From Rotaria macrura (Eukaryota > Rotifera > Eurotatoria > Philodinida > Philodinidae), in the NCBI GenBank assembly GCA_900239685.1, contig OENT01000364.1:62001-126000 (forward strand): a DNA stretch of 64,000 nucleotides, given 5' to 3'. Below are positions 34,615-45,400 of the stretch, piece after piece. The position numbers and the translations under genes were made by a program. Positions within the stretch are counted from its first letter, which is position 1. Each line of letters opens with the position of its first letter. The notes under the pieces are model-generated. The model worked only from the letters and a program-made list of their open reading frames with translations. It ran no database searches and had not been told where the DNA came from.

Positions 34615-34888
34615 AACTGCGCTCTAAAAAAAAAGGTTCTTTCCGGAACTTAGAAAAGTTCTTCCCATGGGCACACCGGAAGAACGTTTTTGGGTTCCGT
34701 ATAGAACTTTAAGAGGTTCGGTGTCAAAGCTACAAAACCTATCAGGTTTTGTAAATCTTGAAAAGGTTTTGTAGCTTTGACACCGAACCTCTTAAAGTTC
34801 TATACGGAACCCAAAAACGTTCTTCCGGTGTGCCCATGGGAAGAACTTTTCTAAGTTCCGGAAAGAACCTTTTTTTTAGAGTGTAGTT
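34615..34888. mobile_element. Palindromic hairpin element directly upstream of the EF-hand gene
   Basis: Arms 34615-34740 and 34764-34888 are close to perfect reverse complements around a 23-bp loop. Termini are AACTGCGCTCTAAAAAAAAA and its near complement ending TTTTTTTTAGAGTGTAGTT. Internal words GGTTCTTTCCGGAACTTAG and CCCATGGG(A/C) are palindromic themselves. No coding content. The right end is 43 bp from the next ATG, so it forms part of that gene's upstream region. Confidence 0.85.
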
Positions 34889-34931
34889 TATATTAAAGGG
34901 AATTCTCAGTCTTGTGTTTGGCTTTTTGGAA

Positions 34932-35399
34932 ATGACAGCGAATCAACCCCAAAAGTTGGTGTTTGAAGTTTATCATTGGGATGCTGGTTACATCACTGGA
35001 GCTGAATATCAGTTTCAAGTAGGTGAAGGTTCTCGTCAACAAGTGCACAAGATATACGTAAAACGTTCAGAGTATGAGAGATTATGGGCTCAATTATATC
35101 GAAGATGGCTACCATTTGATGACTTTGTTAAAGTTTCAAGACCAATAATGCTCGGGAAGCATGCGGCTGATGATACACCTGGAGCCTTCCATATTTTAGA
35201 TGCCAATCATTCTGGTCAAATCAATCTTAATGAATTAGCAGTTTTTATGCCTGCTATAATACCTAACAGTACACCCAAAATGCTGCTACGTTATGTTGCC
35301 AAGGTTAATCGTAATGATGATGGTAAACTCAATCTACATAAGTCAACTGAGTTCGTGATGAAAGGAATTGGGCGAGAACTGGTTTTTGCACGTACCTAA
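34932..35399 (+). CDS. Small intronless EF-hand protein
   Basis: 155 aa from the first ATG in the frame; the open frame extends upstream only by non-ATG codons into the hairpin flank. The N-terminal part (LVFEVYHWDAGYITGAEY) is not a family I recognise. It is followed by a calmodulin-like pair. The first loop, DANHSGQINLNE, has all ligand positions. The second, beginning NRNDDGKLNLHK, has Asn at position 1 and Lys at position 12, so calcium binding is doubtful. Single-exon structure and location among transposon-like hairpins resemble the neighbouring ART-TPR gene rather than the host genes. It could be a retrocopy, a transferred gene or a truncated copy of a larger protein. Confidence 0.65.
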   Translation: MTANQPQKLVFEVYHWDAGYITGAEYQFQVGEGSRQQVHKIYVKRSEYERLWAQLYRRWLPFDDFVKVSRPIMLGKHAADDTPGAFHILDANHSGQINLNELAVFMPAIIPNSTPKMLLRYVAKVNRNDDGKLNLHKSTEFVMKGIGRELVFART

Positions 35400-36520
35400 A
35401 CAGATTATTTGAGACCGACTATTACAAGCTTTTCATTGATATCAAGCATTTATTATTCAAATATACTACTTAATAACATATTTCATACTAATTGGTATTT
35501 CATCAATGTATAACTTTTGAAGACGTTCATGATTGTGTGTGTGGATGATATGTGTGATTTGGGTGGAAGTGTGAATGTTCGTCTTGGACTCTCCCTTAAA
35601 CAGTCGCGTATCGTTATCCAGTTTGGCCTTTGCTCACTAGCACATTGACCAATACACAATGTTGCACACCGATGTCCTAGAGTGTCACTGCACTTACACA
35701 TGAACCAAGGAGCATACTCTCTAAAAAACCTGTATCCCATAAAACCCAGAGAGGGTTTCTGAGTTTTTTACTACTTGAAACCCTTTAAGGGTTTCCGAGA
35801 CACGGTTTCCGAGACTTCGAATACCGAAAATGGAAATGAAAATTTCGTTCGCATACCAACCTCACAATCGGATTAAAGGTTTTCGAAGTTGCGTTGCTCC
35901 CGATCTCAAATGAGAACCACCGGATCGCTATAAACCAGGCCGATCGTTCTGCACGCCGGATCCTGCCAGGGCAGACAATAAAGATGCGGGCGAGTAACTA
36001 TATCCTGCAGGAACACTTGAATAATCGCTGGAACCTAGCAGCACCACTCCACCGGGAAACTTAACATAGGTTTCTACAATGATTTCCACCGACTCTTGCC
36101 GTAAAACATAGCACGTTGGTAGAAACCATTAGAAAAACTTGGCAAAGTTGTCGGCATGGGTACCACTAGCAATTTACCACCGATTTCACGTGCTTTTCTA
36201 CGGTATACGGTCATTCTACCGCATCTTCTCCAGCAGTTCCTGCAGTATCTGGTTCATGAAACCACCAAATTGGGATGTTGAATCTAAATAGAAATGAAAC
36301 AGTTCATAAGCTTTCAACTTTCAAAATCGAACTCACCATTATTCCTAGTTCATCTGCCGCTGAATCTAAATAGAAACTGAACAGTTGATCAGCTTAAAGC
36401 ATAAATATCGAACTCACGAATATGAATTCGTCATTATATCTTGGAGCTAAGACACAAATAAGAAGAAATAATGATTTTCTCTTCGACTGATATGACAAAT
36501 GACTTCATGAGACAGAACTA
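35400..36520. repeat. Repeat-derived interval with GC-rich block and a short direct repeat
   Basis: 35740-35830 has small palindromes such as GAAACCCTTTAAGGGTTTC. 35870-36260 is GC-rich (CCGGATC, CCACCGGG, CATGGGTACC words), compositionally like the MITE blocks elsewhere in the window. A 56-60 bp direct repeat occurs at about 36279-36338 and 36362-36417 (shared start GAATCTAAATAGAAA, shared end TCGAACTCAC). No gene supported. Confidence 0.5.
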
Positions 36521-38276
36521 TTAAGAGAGGGTCCACGAGACCGTCGACCAAGCCTGCATACGAAAAAAATTAGATTTCTGAATAAGGCATACCATTCGAA
36601 AGCCCGTACAAACTTATGGTTAAACCCAAACTTTTAGCTCTTCCTAACGTTCTTATCAAGAGTTATTAATCCATCTTTGAACACACCCTCAGATATGATT
36701 GGATAAATTTAGGTAAAATGCAGTGCATACTTTTCAGCATTTTCTGAGAGCGTATTTTACTTTTGAGAAGTACTATTTTTACTTCAAAATGACGTATTTG
36801 ATTAGAGCTATTAGATGCACTACCATAGAGCAGGAACTTCCAATATAAATGATGTTGTTAAAGTGTTATTTCTCACTTGGAATGCACAAAAAATGACTAT
36901 TTTTTTATGAAAATTTCTGTATTTTTCATGTATAATGACATCAAGATAATTGTTCCCCAGAAATCTTCTAGCATAAAAAGATAGCCCTTGAAAATCTGCA
37001 TCTTTTGGTATATAAACCGATAAAATCGGGNCTCATTTTTCTTTGCGGTTTCTTAGAGTTTTATCTTATTATTGTGATCAGAGATGTACATATACGATTT
37101 CAAAACTGTTTTCAATGTCAAAATATGAATCTATTGGTCCTATAAAAGACTACTTTCTCATATCGATGACTCATTCCAAGACCCAAATACCTCAAAATTT
37201 GCAAGATAAAAAGTGATTAATAGGCATGTCACAATCCCAATATAGTATTCAGGTATTGGTATTGTTGGACATGAGTATCGATTTGATTTGGCTAAGATTG
37301 GCACTTTAGCTTCAGTCGAGCAATTTTACGTTGGTCCCACTATATCAAAAGGAAGTATTCAGAGTACCTCAGCTAGGTACCAAATGGATCTCAGAGATAT
37401 ATATTTTGGATGTTAGCGAGGCCTCTATTAGTTATAATGGACGTCCTGTGGTATCTTAATTATGTTTCTATCGAACCTCTTTGAGATCCATATAGGATCT
37501 ACACAAAGCTATTAGCGCATTATAGGCAACTCTCTAATTTATGAAAAATAAGTTTCTAGGGGATAAGCAATGGTTCTTTACTTTTACTTCACTCTTACGT
37601 ACGTAACTATATCACTTGCTTTGTTGTAGTTACCTGAATAAAAATTAAAGAAAATGTGCCACTCGTGTAGGATTTATGGAAGGTGTCTAGGAAATTTTTT
37701 ACAGGTTTGTAGGGGAATCATAGTGAAGTCTCTTGGGTAGTTGATGGAGTAGTTATGGGTGCCAAGAAGGGCTGTAGCAGAGCTCTTGAGCGTCTCTGGC
37801 GGATGTTCTTGAAGTTAATGGGGTTTTACATTTGGGCCTTTCAACGTTCCCCTGCGGGATCTGGAATAGATCTGTAACGCATTCCAATATAAACTTTGCG
37901 AGATCCCGTATATATGTTCTATAGATAGGGCACGGGCCCTCTCTAGGTGCACTTGGAACCTCCCTAGGATTCACCAGGACCTCTCGGAGATCCCACTCAG
38001 CCCTCTTTGACATCTCTTAGCGATCGATCTAAAATCCACTGGAAACCTTGCTAAGATGCCACAAAATTTCACAGGTAGTCACAAGAGCCCCTGAGTTTCT
38101 TTAGAGGATCCTCCAATATTGAGCAGATCTCTTCGTCAGATCCACTATACACTATTTTGAGGTACCCTTGATGTTTGCTTAATTCTTTCCTCGAGAATGG
38201 TTTCAGGGAACCACAGATAAAATAACTTTCTCAATTGAGTATTAACCTGCGTAATGTGAGTAATCATGTGATCTGA

Positions 38277-38540
38277 TCAGTCGAATATCCACCTCTCTGT
38301 GTAGCACTGCTTGATTGGTTTAGGAACTTTTGGCAGAGAAAGGGCATTGAACCCTCTAGTCAGATTTGATTTTGTTTTCTCTGAGTACATTACTGAGTAG
38401 CCTACGCGAACATCTAGCCAATATGATTCAGGTAATGTGAAAAAGAAAGGAATGAACTCATCAATATCAATGCCCAAAAGTCATGTTTTGAACCTATCTT
38501 CTTAAAATGGGCATCTACTAGACCTTGATCCATATTGTAA
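38277..38540 (-). pseudogene. Possible decayed coding segment inside the inverted-arm element
   Basis: On the minus strand a protein-like stretch (NMDQGLVDAHFKKIGSKHDF) is followed, after an apparent frameshift, by DIDEFIPFFFTLPESYW, then LDVRVGYSVMYSEKTKS and VPKPIKQCYTERW. The residue mix looks coding, but I do not recognise the family. It may be what remains of the element's own protein. Low certainty. Confidence 0.3.
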
Positions 38541-39285
38541 GCCCTGAGGACGTTTAATAAATAGAGGCCACCGGTTTCTATGACGAAAATTCATATCGCT
38601 CTTTCAAAGGTTGCTTCCCAGGTGGAAGAAAATGGCCTGAAATGGAGTAGGAAAAGTATAAAACGTTAAAAAACGGCACCGTTTTCCATCAAGTCGGAAA
38701 ATCAATGGAATAGCATTAAAAGCGATGGTTGTTTTCTAGTAAAAATTTCTGTTAACGCAATCCCTGTCGGATTAAAATTAAGAACACGATAAACCGATTT
38801 TTACTAAGCTCGCTAAAACTTGTCATTTTTGCCTGGTCTCGTGAGTATTTCGTGCTCATTATGTAGTATACTTCATTACCTTTTCACAAGAGAAGACGCC
38901 ATATTTGTTTTAATGAGATCCTGGTAATATATAACCTGTGATAGTCTGTTTGTAGACGTCTGAAATGGTTCATGATGGTCTCTAGAGGCTGTCTTTGATG
39001 CTCTGTAACCCTGTCTGCTACCGTCGGTGACAACTCGGAACACTGTCTTTAGCGGTCTGTGTCATCCTTGAACCCTGTCTGTAATAGTCTGTGGGAAAGG
39101 AGGCTGTTTGGTGGGTGTAATGCTTTTTCCATAAAAGCTTCAAAACTCTTTTTAGGTCGTGTTTCGCAAAAACGGTTGTAAAGCGAGTTGACGGATCACT
39201 GCAGATAGGGTGAAAATGAATGCCGTTTTATGTCGTTTCATAGCCGCTTCATACCGTTTTCCATGGCCTTTCAGACGACGGGAAC

Positions 39286-39657
39286 TAGGGATGCAACGGT
39301 GATGATAACCGCTACAATCGGTAACCGTTATAAGTCGGTATTAGTAAGTATTGACTGGTTTTAGTCAGTATTAGCAAGAATCAACCGGTATAGGCAACAT
39401 TTGTAACGATGGAAATGAATTACATATCACTGTTTCATACCAGTACACAGTTCTATCCGACATACACTGATACTAGCCAGTATTCGTCTAATCCCATCGT
39501 TATAAACAAAAATAAGCCAAAAAATGTCGTTAAAAGGTGGTCGGGCGATTACGGCAACGACCGGTTATTTTTACCATAACATCCCTTGAATAAGCCAGTA
39601 TTCCCTGTTATCGGAATCACCGTCAACCGGTTATTCCCCATTAACGTTGCATTCCTA
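39286..39657. mobile_element. hAT-like MITE nested in the large inverted-arm element
   Basis: 372 bp with 13-bp termini TAGGGATGCAACG and, at the other end, CGTTGCATTCCTA, matching at 12 of 13 positions. The inside has repeated AACCGGTTAT/ATAACCG and GTCAGTATTAG words in both orientations. TAGGGATG-type ends are common in hAT-derived MITEs. The flanking 8-mers do not match, so no target duplication is evident. Confidence 0.6.
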
Positions 39658-40169
39658 ACCAGAATGATGCTCCTAGGTTCCTATGGCGGACTATTCCTTA
39701 GCTCGGAGTTACTTAAAAAAAGTGTTTTTCAAGGCACTTTTTGGCATTAAAACGGGTGTTTTTTCTGTCTACTGCCATAAAACCAGATTTATTACTATGA
39801 ATACGGAATTCCACGTAGAAAACCGTGACTTTTTATTGACAATCAGGTTTTTAAGTCCTAAATCCTCAAAAACTCGTCGAACTCCTGAAAACACCTTCTG
39901 AGAATTGTATAACCTTCTATTATTCCATGTGAAATCTTTCGTGTGGGTGATCTTCTAATATAGAGTGGCATTTTATTCCCGTGGAGGGAAATGTTATAAA
40001 ATACTCTCTCAACTTCTTCTGAGTTCAAATTAATTATATCTATATTAACTTATACCTTGATTGCTGCCCATTTGCCCGATAGCGGTTCCATGGTTAATTT
40101 CATTCTTCAGCACGTTTAAACCACCAACTTTTCGTGAGCTCTTTCAAGCGAAGCTAACTAACCCCCCCC

Positions 40170-40436
40170 NNNNNNNNNNNNNNNNNNNNNNNNNNNNNNN
40201 NNNNNNNNNNNNNNNNNNNNNNNNNNNNNNNNNNNNNNNNNNNNNNNNNNNNNNNNNNNNNNNNNNNNNNNNNNNNNNNNNNNNNNNNNNNNNNNNNNNN
40301 NNNNNNNNNNNNNNNNNNNNNNNNNNNNNNNNNNNNNNNNNNNNNNNNNNNNNNNNNNNNNNNNNNNNNNNNNNNNNNNNNNNNNNNNNNNNNNNNNNNN
40401 NNNNNNNNNNNNNNNNNNNNNNNNNNNNNNNNNNNN
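40170..40436. other. Assembly gap (267 N)
   Basis: Unknown sequence between a C-run and the exact inner end of the right inverted arm, as expected where an assembler could not cross a large palindrome. Confidence 0.98.
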
Positions 40437-41339
40437 AGTCATCGATATGAGAAAGTAGTCTTTTATAGGACCAATAGATTCATATTTTGACATTGAAAAC
40501 AGTTTTGAAATCGTATATGTACATCTCTGATCACAATAATAAGATAAAACTCTAAGAAACCGCAAAGAAAAATGACGACAATAGAAAAAGACCGTATAGT
40601 ACCTATACTTGTGGTGGAAAATTGAATCAGCATACCCAACCCGATTTTATCGGTTTATATACGAATAGATGCAGATTTTCAAGGGCTATCTTTTTATGCT
40701 AGAAGATTTCTGGGGAACAATTATCTTGATGTCATTATACATGAAAAATACAGAAATTTTCAAAAAAAAAATAGTCATTTTTTGTGCATTCCAAGTGAGA
40801 AATAACACTTTAACAACATCATTTATATTGGAAGTTCCTGCTCTATGGTAGTGCATCTAATAGCTCTAATCAAATACGTCATTTTGAAGTAAAAATAGTA
40901 CTTCTCAAAAGTAAAATACGCTCTCAGAAAATGCTGAAAAGTATGCACTGCATTTTACCTAAATTTATCCAATCATATCTGAGGGTGTGTTCAAAGATGG
41001 ATTAATAACTCTTGATAAGAACGTTAGGAAGAGCTAAAAGTTTGGGTTTAACCATAAGTTTGTACGGGCTTTCGAATGGTATGCCTTATTCAGAAATCTA
41101 ATTTTTTTCGTATGCAGGCTTGGTCGACGGTCTCGTGGACTCACTCTTAAGCACCAGCGTTCTGAGACTTTCCTGAGTCTTCATTAAAGGTAAGTGACGC
41201 TTCTAAAGTCTCTGAAGGCCCTTTCATTTCAAATTTTTATTAAAAAATCTCGAATACAAATTAATGCTCCGAAACCAATAACAAATTAAGCAAATAATCT
41301 CAAATTCTCAAGGGACCGCATCAAAATACGGTAAACTAT

Positions 41340-41635
41340 CCCGGTGATGGACATCGTCCTTAAATTTAAGGAATAAAAAAAAATCCCAAAAAAGACCTTT
41401 AAAGGTTTTTTTTTGTAAATCGATGATTTGGATACCAAGGAACGGTATAAATGAGAATTTCTTTCGCTGGAAAGTCTTAGAATTTAATTCTCTACCAATT
41501 CCACGAAAGAAATTCGAAAAATCCTTAAAATAAAGGAAAAAGACAAAAAAATCCCCAAAAAGACCTTTAAAGGTCCTTTTTTTTTGAAATGCTGATTCGG
41601 GTATTTAGGATCGGTGTAAATGAGAATTTAATATT
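41340..41635. repeat. Two-copy direct repeat centred on GACCTTTAAAGGT
   Basis: Copies at about 41361-41463 and 41518-41632 share AAATCCC(C/A)AAAAAAGACCTTTAAAGG-type cores (a palindrome), and both run on to GGTATAAATGAGAATTT or GTGTAAATGAGAATTT. Unit spacing is about 165 bp. No coding content. Confidence 0.55.
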
Positions 41636-41689
41636 TGGTGTGATTTTTTTTCTAGCGGAGGCCTGATTTTCGAAGCATACATAATCTTA

Positions 41690-42015
41690 ATAAATCTGGT
41701 CGGAAGACGGTCGTTTCCTGCATTTTTCCGTCGCTTCGTTATCGGTGTATTGTTTTTCCGGTTGGATGCGGTCGGAACTTGCCATAGTTCCGGTAGGTTC
41801 CTGGATGATCCGTGGTATTTCCATGAAATTTCCGGTTTCGGGAAGTTGTCGGAAAATCCAGGTTCCGGGTACGGATATTTCCGGCCGGAATACTGCTTCC
41901 ATGTTCCGGTGGTTTTTCCAGCCGGAAATACACCCGAACCGGCTGGAAGAAGCCGGAAAACATCCCGTTTCCGGCGGGATCCGGGCTCCGGAACGAACGA
42001 CCTGGGTTGTAAAGC
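41690..42015. mobile_element. CCGGAA/TTCCGG-rich MITE-like block
   Basis: More than a dozen TTCCGG or CCGGAA words in about 300 bp, in both orientations, in otherwise AT-rich DNA. The right edge is CGACCTGGGTTG, the same as the right edge of the element at 27628-27971, so the two may share termini. The left terminus is not clear. Four overlapping open frames here are composition effects. Confidence 0.45.
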
Positions 42016-42341
42016 TAAAGCGAACTACCTTGATGTTCTTCTAGATTTAATTACATGAACGTTCTCTAGTAGAACTATTGTCCATTGTCGCAAGCTGAAA
42101 GAAATGAATTTGACATCATCTTGATATTTTCAAAGAAAAAACTGATGCTGTGCTGTCGAGATATTGAATGTAGGGAAAATATTGGTAACATTATGCGAAA
42201 CTCACTAGCAAAATTCAGTTTCTGTTTCAACATCCATTGCTTCTAATACAAAACAATAACTGTCACTTCACCTATCAGACGATCTAAATAGGATATGAGC
42301 TGTTGATGAACAAAATAATCAAATATAACATGCGATGTAAA

Positions 42342-42478
42342 TAGTGGCGGCGCCAGGGGTGGGCTCAGCCCACCCTGGAAATTTTCTAAAGCCCTTGAAA
42401 CAAAATTTTGTAGCAGTGACAGAGATGGTCTCGGATGGGCTGAGCCCACCGTCAAGGAAGTTTTGGCCGCCGCTACTA
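42342..42478. mobile_element. 137-bp MITE with probable 8-bp target duplication
   Basis: Starts TAGTGGCGGCGCC and ends GGCCGCCGCTACTA. Subterminal GGTGGGCTCAGCCCACC pairs with GGATGGGCTGAGCCCACC. Flanks are GATGTAAA on the left and GATCCAAA on the right, 6 of 8 identical, compatible with an aged hAT-type duplication. Confidence 0.75.
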
Positions 42479-45400
42479 GATCCAAAGATCTTTGCATAAA
42501 TATCAAGCTCTCTTAGACCGTCTGGCCGACTTGTAAATAAATCAAAAAGACAAACAGCTCTAAAAAGAAGTCCTTACAACTCCACAATCGTGCAAAATCA
42601 TTTTCTATTCTCTATTGGTTTCTTTTCAACAGAAGAGAAATGAGAAAGCACTCGTTAAATGATGACTTTTGTAGTATGAAGAGCGTTCTTTCCAATGGTA
42701 TATTGAAAGTTAAATTTACTCTTGGTTCTTATAGCAAGATCTAACATTGTCTGAAAGAGACTAGGCAAGTTGATCGCTCTTACTACCAGCCCCATTGCCA
42801 CAACGATAAAAAATGTTTTTTTGAATTATTTCTTTTGTGCGAAATTTCTAAAGTGATAGTTGTTGCAAAAGATTCGATTTTACGAAAAATGTCATGTTTA
42901 ATACATGTTTGCTTAAAGACTCAAGAACGGATCTAAAACGTTTTTGAGAATGCTGATATTGAGAGACGTTCTGATACGCTCCAGGTTCGTGCATTTTTTG
43001 TTCAAGTCTGATAATTGAAGCTTGATTCAATTTAGAAATACAAACTTTTCGAGTTGAAAAATACGGTGCAAGAACTAGTTTAGAGGTGTTTGCTTTTTGC
43101 CTCTTCTTTCTCAGATTCGTTCTATGAAAATATGTGTGGTACAAATTTTGTAGTTCAGACTTTGCTCTTTCTAACAAAAAGACTTATGCATCACATTTTA
43201 CACTACAATAGAACTGTGATCTTAAAAATATCATGATTCATGAAGTTCAGAAAAGAATGTTGCGTTTTAGGACATAAACTCTTGTAGTGAACTTTATTGA
43301 GTTTATTCTGATGTTCTCTGGAAGGGACATTCAGTACACTCTAGACCTGAATGTGCATGATCGTCTAAAAAATGTACTTCTACTATTGTGTAATCAACAA
43401 ACTATTGATGATACTTTTTGGATTGGCTTTTATCAGTTTTCATATATCGTACTATGAATTGATCTATTCATCACCGATACACAAATAAGAATATTTTCAT
43501 GTAATAAGGATACATTATTTTAGAAACTATCAGTTAAATAATAATCTCAATACTATTACGAGAATTGATTTCAGAATTCAGATCTCACCTTTCGAACTAC
43601 ATTAATTTATACTGCATCGGTTTAAAAATATTCTTAGAAAAATATAATGAATTGAATACGTCTTAAATAAATCAAGAGGATATAGTTATCCATGATTGAT
43701 ATTATAGAATATTAATTTGAAATACAATAAGATCTGTGTTGTAAATTGCTCACCTATCAGTGTACATTAATTATTTGAATTTCAAGCAGACTTTATTAGA
43801 AAAACTGAAAAATAGCAAAGGTTTTCATTCAAATATGACGTCAAGAATATATTCTTTTTGTCATGTGAATATGAATCACATAAAGTAATTATTACTTTTT
43901 ATTGATGCAATTAAGCTAACCTTTGTCAAAAATTGATCTTGGCAACATTTGAATTCTTCTATATTTAAAATTCTTTCAATCTTAACATTCATGTAAAAAT
44001 GGTTAAATTTATCTTCGTGTTCTTGACGTCTTTCTGTAGTTTTGTATGATATTCAAGTTATTCATCAACATCAAATTGATTCAATGCTAGTACATATCGT
44101 TGTCAAAAATACATCTATTTCATAATTATGTTCACTTTGATTATAACGTTGGGTATAGTAAAGTCTCTATTGGAAACTAACTATAATGCAGTGCAAAAAT
44201 CGAATTTTCTCATTTCTGAATCACGTATAAATCCGCTTGCTTTTCATTTTTAGATCATCCCATTACAATCTGGTCTTTTTTCGTTCCACTACTGGCTCCA
44301 CAAAGGCATACTGCCATTGTTCATATCTAAGATATGAATTATTTTTATTGCGAATAATTTATTACTAACAGAGAACTGGAGAAAAACAAATATCCGTTTT
44401 TTTATCAAATCCATACAATAATGATTTTATGCTTTATATTCTTTGAATAAATGATGCATTCATTTTGATCATCTTATTTAACATTGTTGTACAGTCAACG
44501 TCTGTAAGTGAAGTTATTTAACCTTGCTATTCAAATTTTACTTGCACAAAAGGAATTCGACGTCGTTGTCTATAGATACATTCTTTGTTGAATATTAATG
44601 ACACACGTATGTTTCCATATACAGATGCAATTGTTTCACAAAGCAAAGAAATTTAAATAAAACTACATAATAAATCGATTTAATTCAAATGCAAACGAAG
44701 AGAATAAATAGACTAGCGATAGAAGAATTCAGTTCCGCTTTTCTTTATTCGAGTAGTAATTAATCACTTATTTTGAAAGACGCGAATAGGATGTCATAAA
44801 TGTCTTACACTTTGACCTTGGGAGGGATCGTAATGGCAAGTTTCTTTTATGATACATTCCAAGTCTTTGAGTATCTTGCGGGAAATAAGCATGTTGTGAG
44901 ATAGAATGTTGTATGCAATAAAATAGAATTTTATCATGTGTGAAATCAAACATCACAGTGATATATGATCGTGATTGCAAAGTATTATATTGTCAAGTTC
45001 ATTAGGAATCGTTTTCTCATTCATTGTCAAATATTTTCTGCTGAGAAAAATCGAATATTTCTATGTTAGTCTAGTATGATTGCGCTCAGTACTACTTCTG
45101 AATTCATCTATAGATTTTATGGAATCAACTACATTACAATGAGAGAAAAATATGGCTAGCACAGTTCGTATACTGAAGTATTGAGACTCCTTTAAATTCA
45201 TTTTCAGACTGAACAAGAAAACCAACATTAGTTTGATATTTTTGCTCATAGTAATCAAATACGACACAGATCAGATTTCTGTCGCAAAGCTCCATTCGTG
45301 AGACATTTCAATAGTTATAGTATGTTCGTCAATGCTTTCAACAGTGTAATATTTGTTATTTTCTTGTCTATATAAAAAAAACCATTGCCTCGTTAACAAG

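Larger units (their letters stand above)
36521..41150. mobile_element. 4.6-kb structure bounded by 650-700 bp inverted arms
   Basis: The left arm 36521-37171 and right arm 40437-41150 are reverse complements of each other over nearly their whole length. Outer ends: TTAAGAGAGGGTCCACGAGA against TCTCGTGGACTCACTCTTAA. Inner ends: ATATCGATGACT against AGTCATCGATAT. The right arm has about 66 extra bases near 40573-40640 where the left arm has a lone N at 37031. The interior (37172-40169) lacks a long open frame but holds a MITE and a possible decayed reading frame. A 267-base gap abuts the right arm. It could be a large DNA transposon with long terminal inverted repeats, or a palindromic arrangement of one repeat, or partly misassembly. 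Confidence 0.6.

Noticed and set aside
37753..38013. 86-codon minus-strand frame
   Set aside because: Sits in a tract of repeated GGATCT/GAGATCC words and has no recognisable domain.
40061..40565. Frames spanning the second gap
   Set aside because: More than 80 of the codons are N; not evidence of a gene.
42848..43177. 109-codon Lys/Arg-rich minus-strand frame
   Set aside because: No motif, no exon partners; I could not separate it from chance, so it is mentioned only in the interval note.
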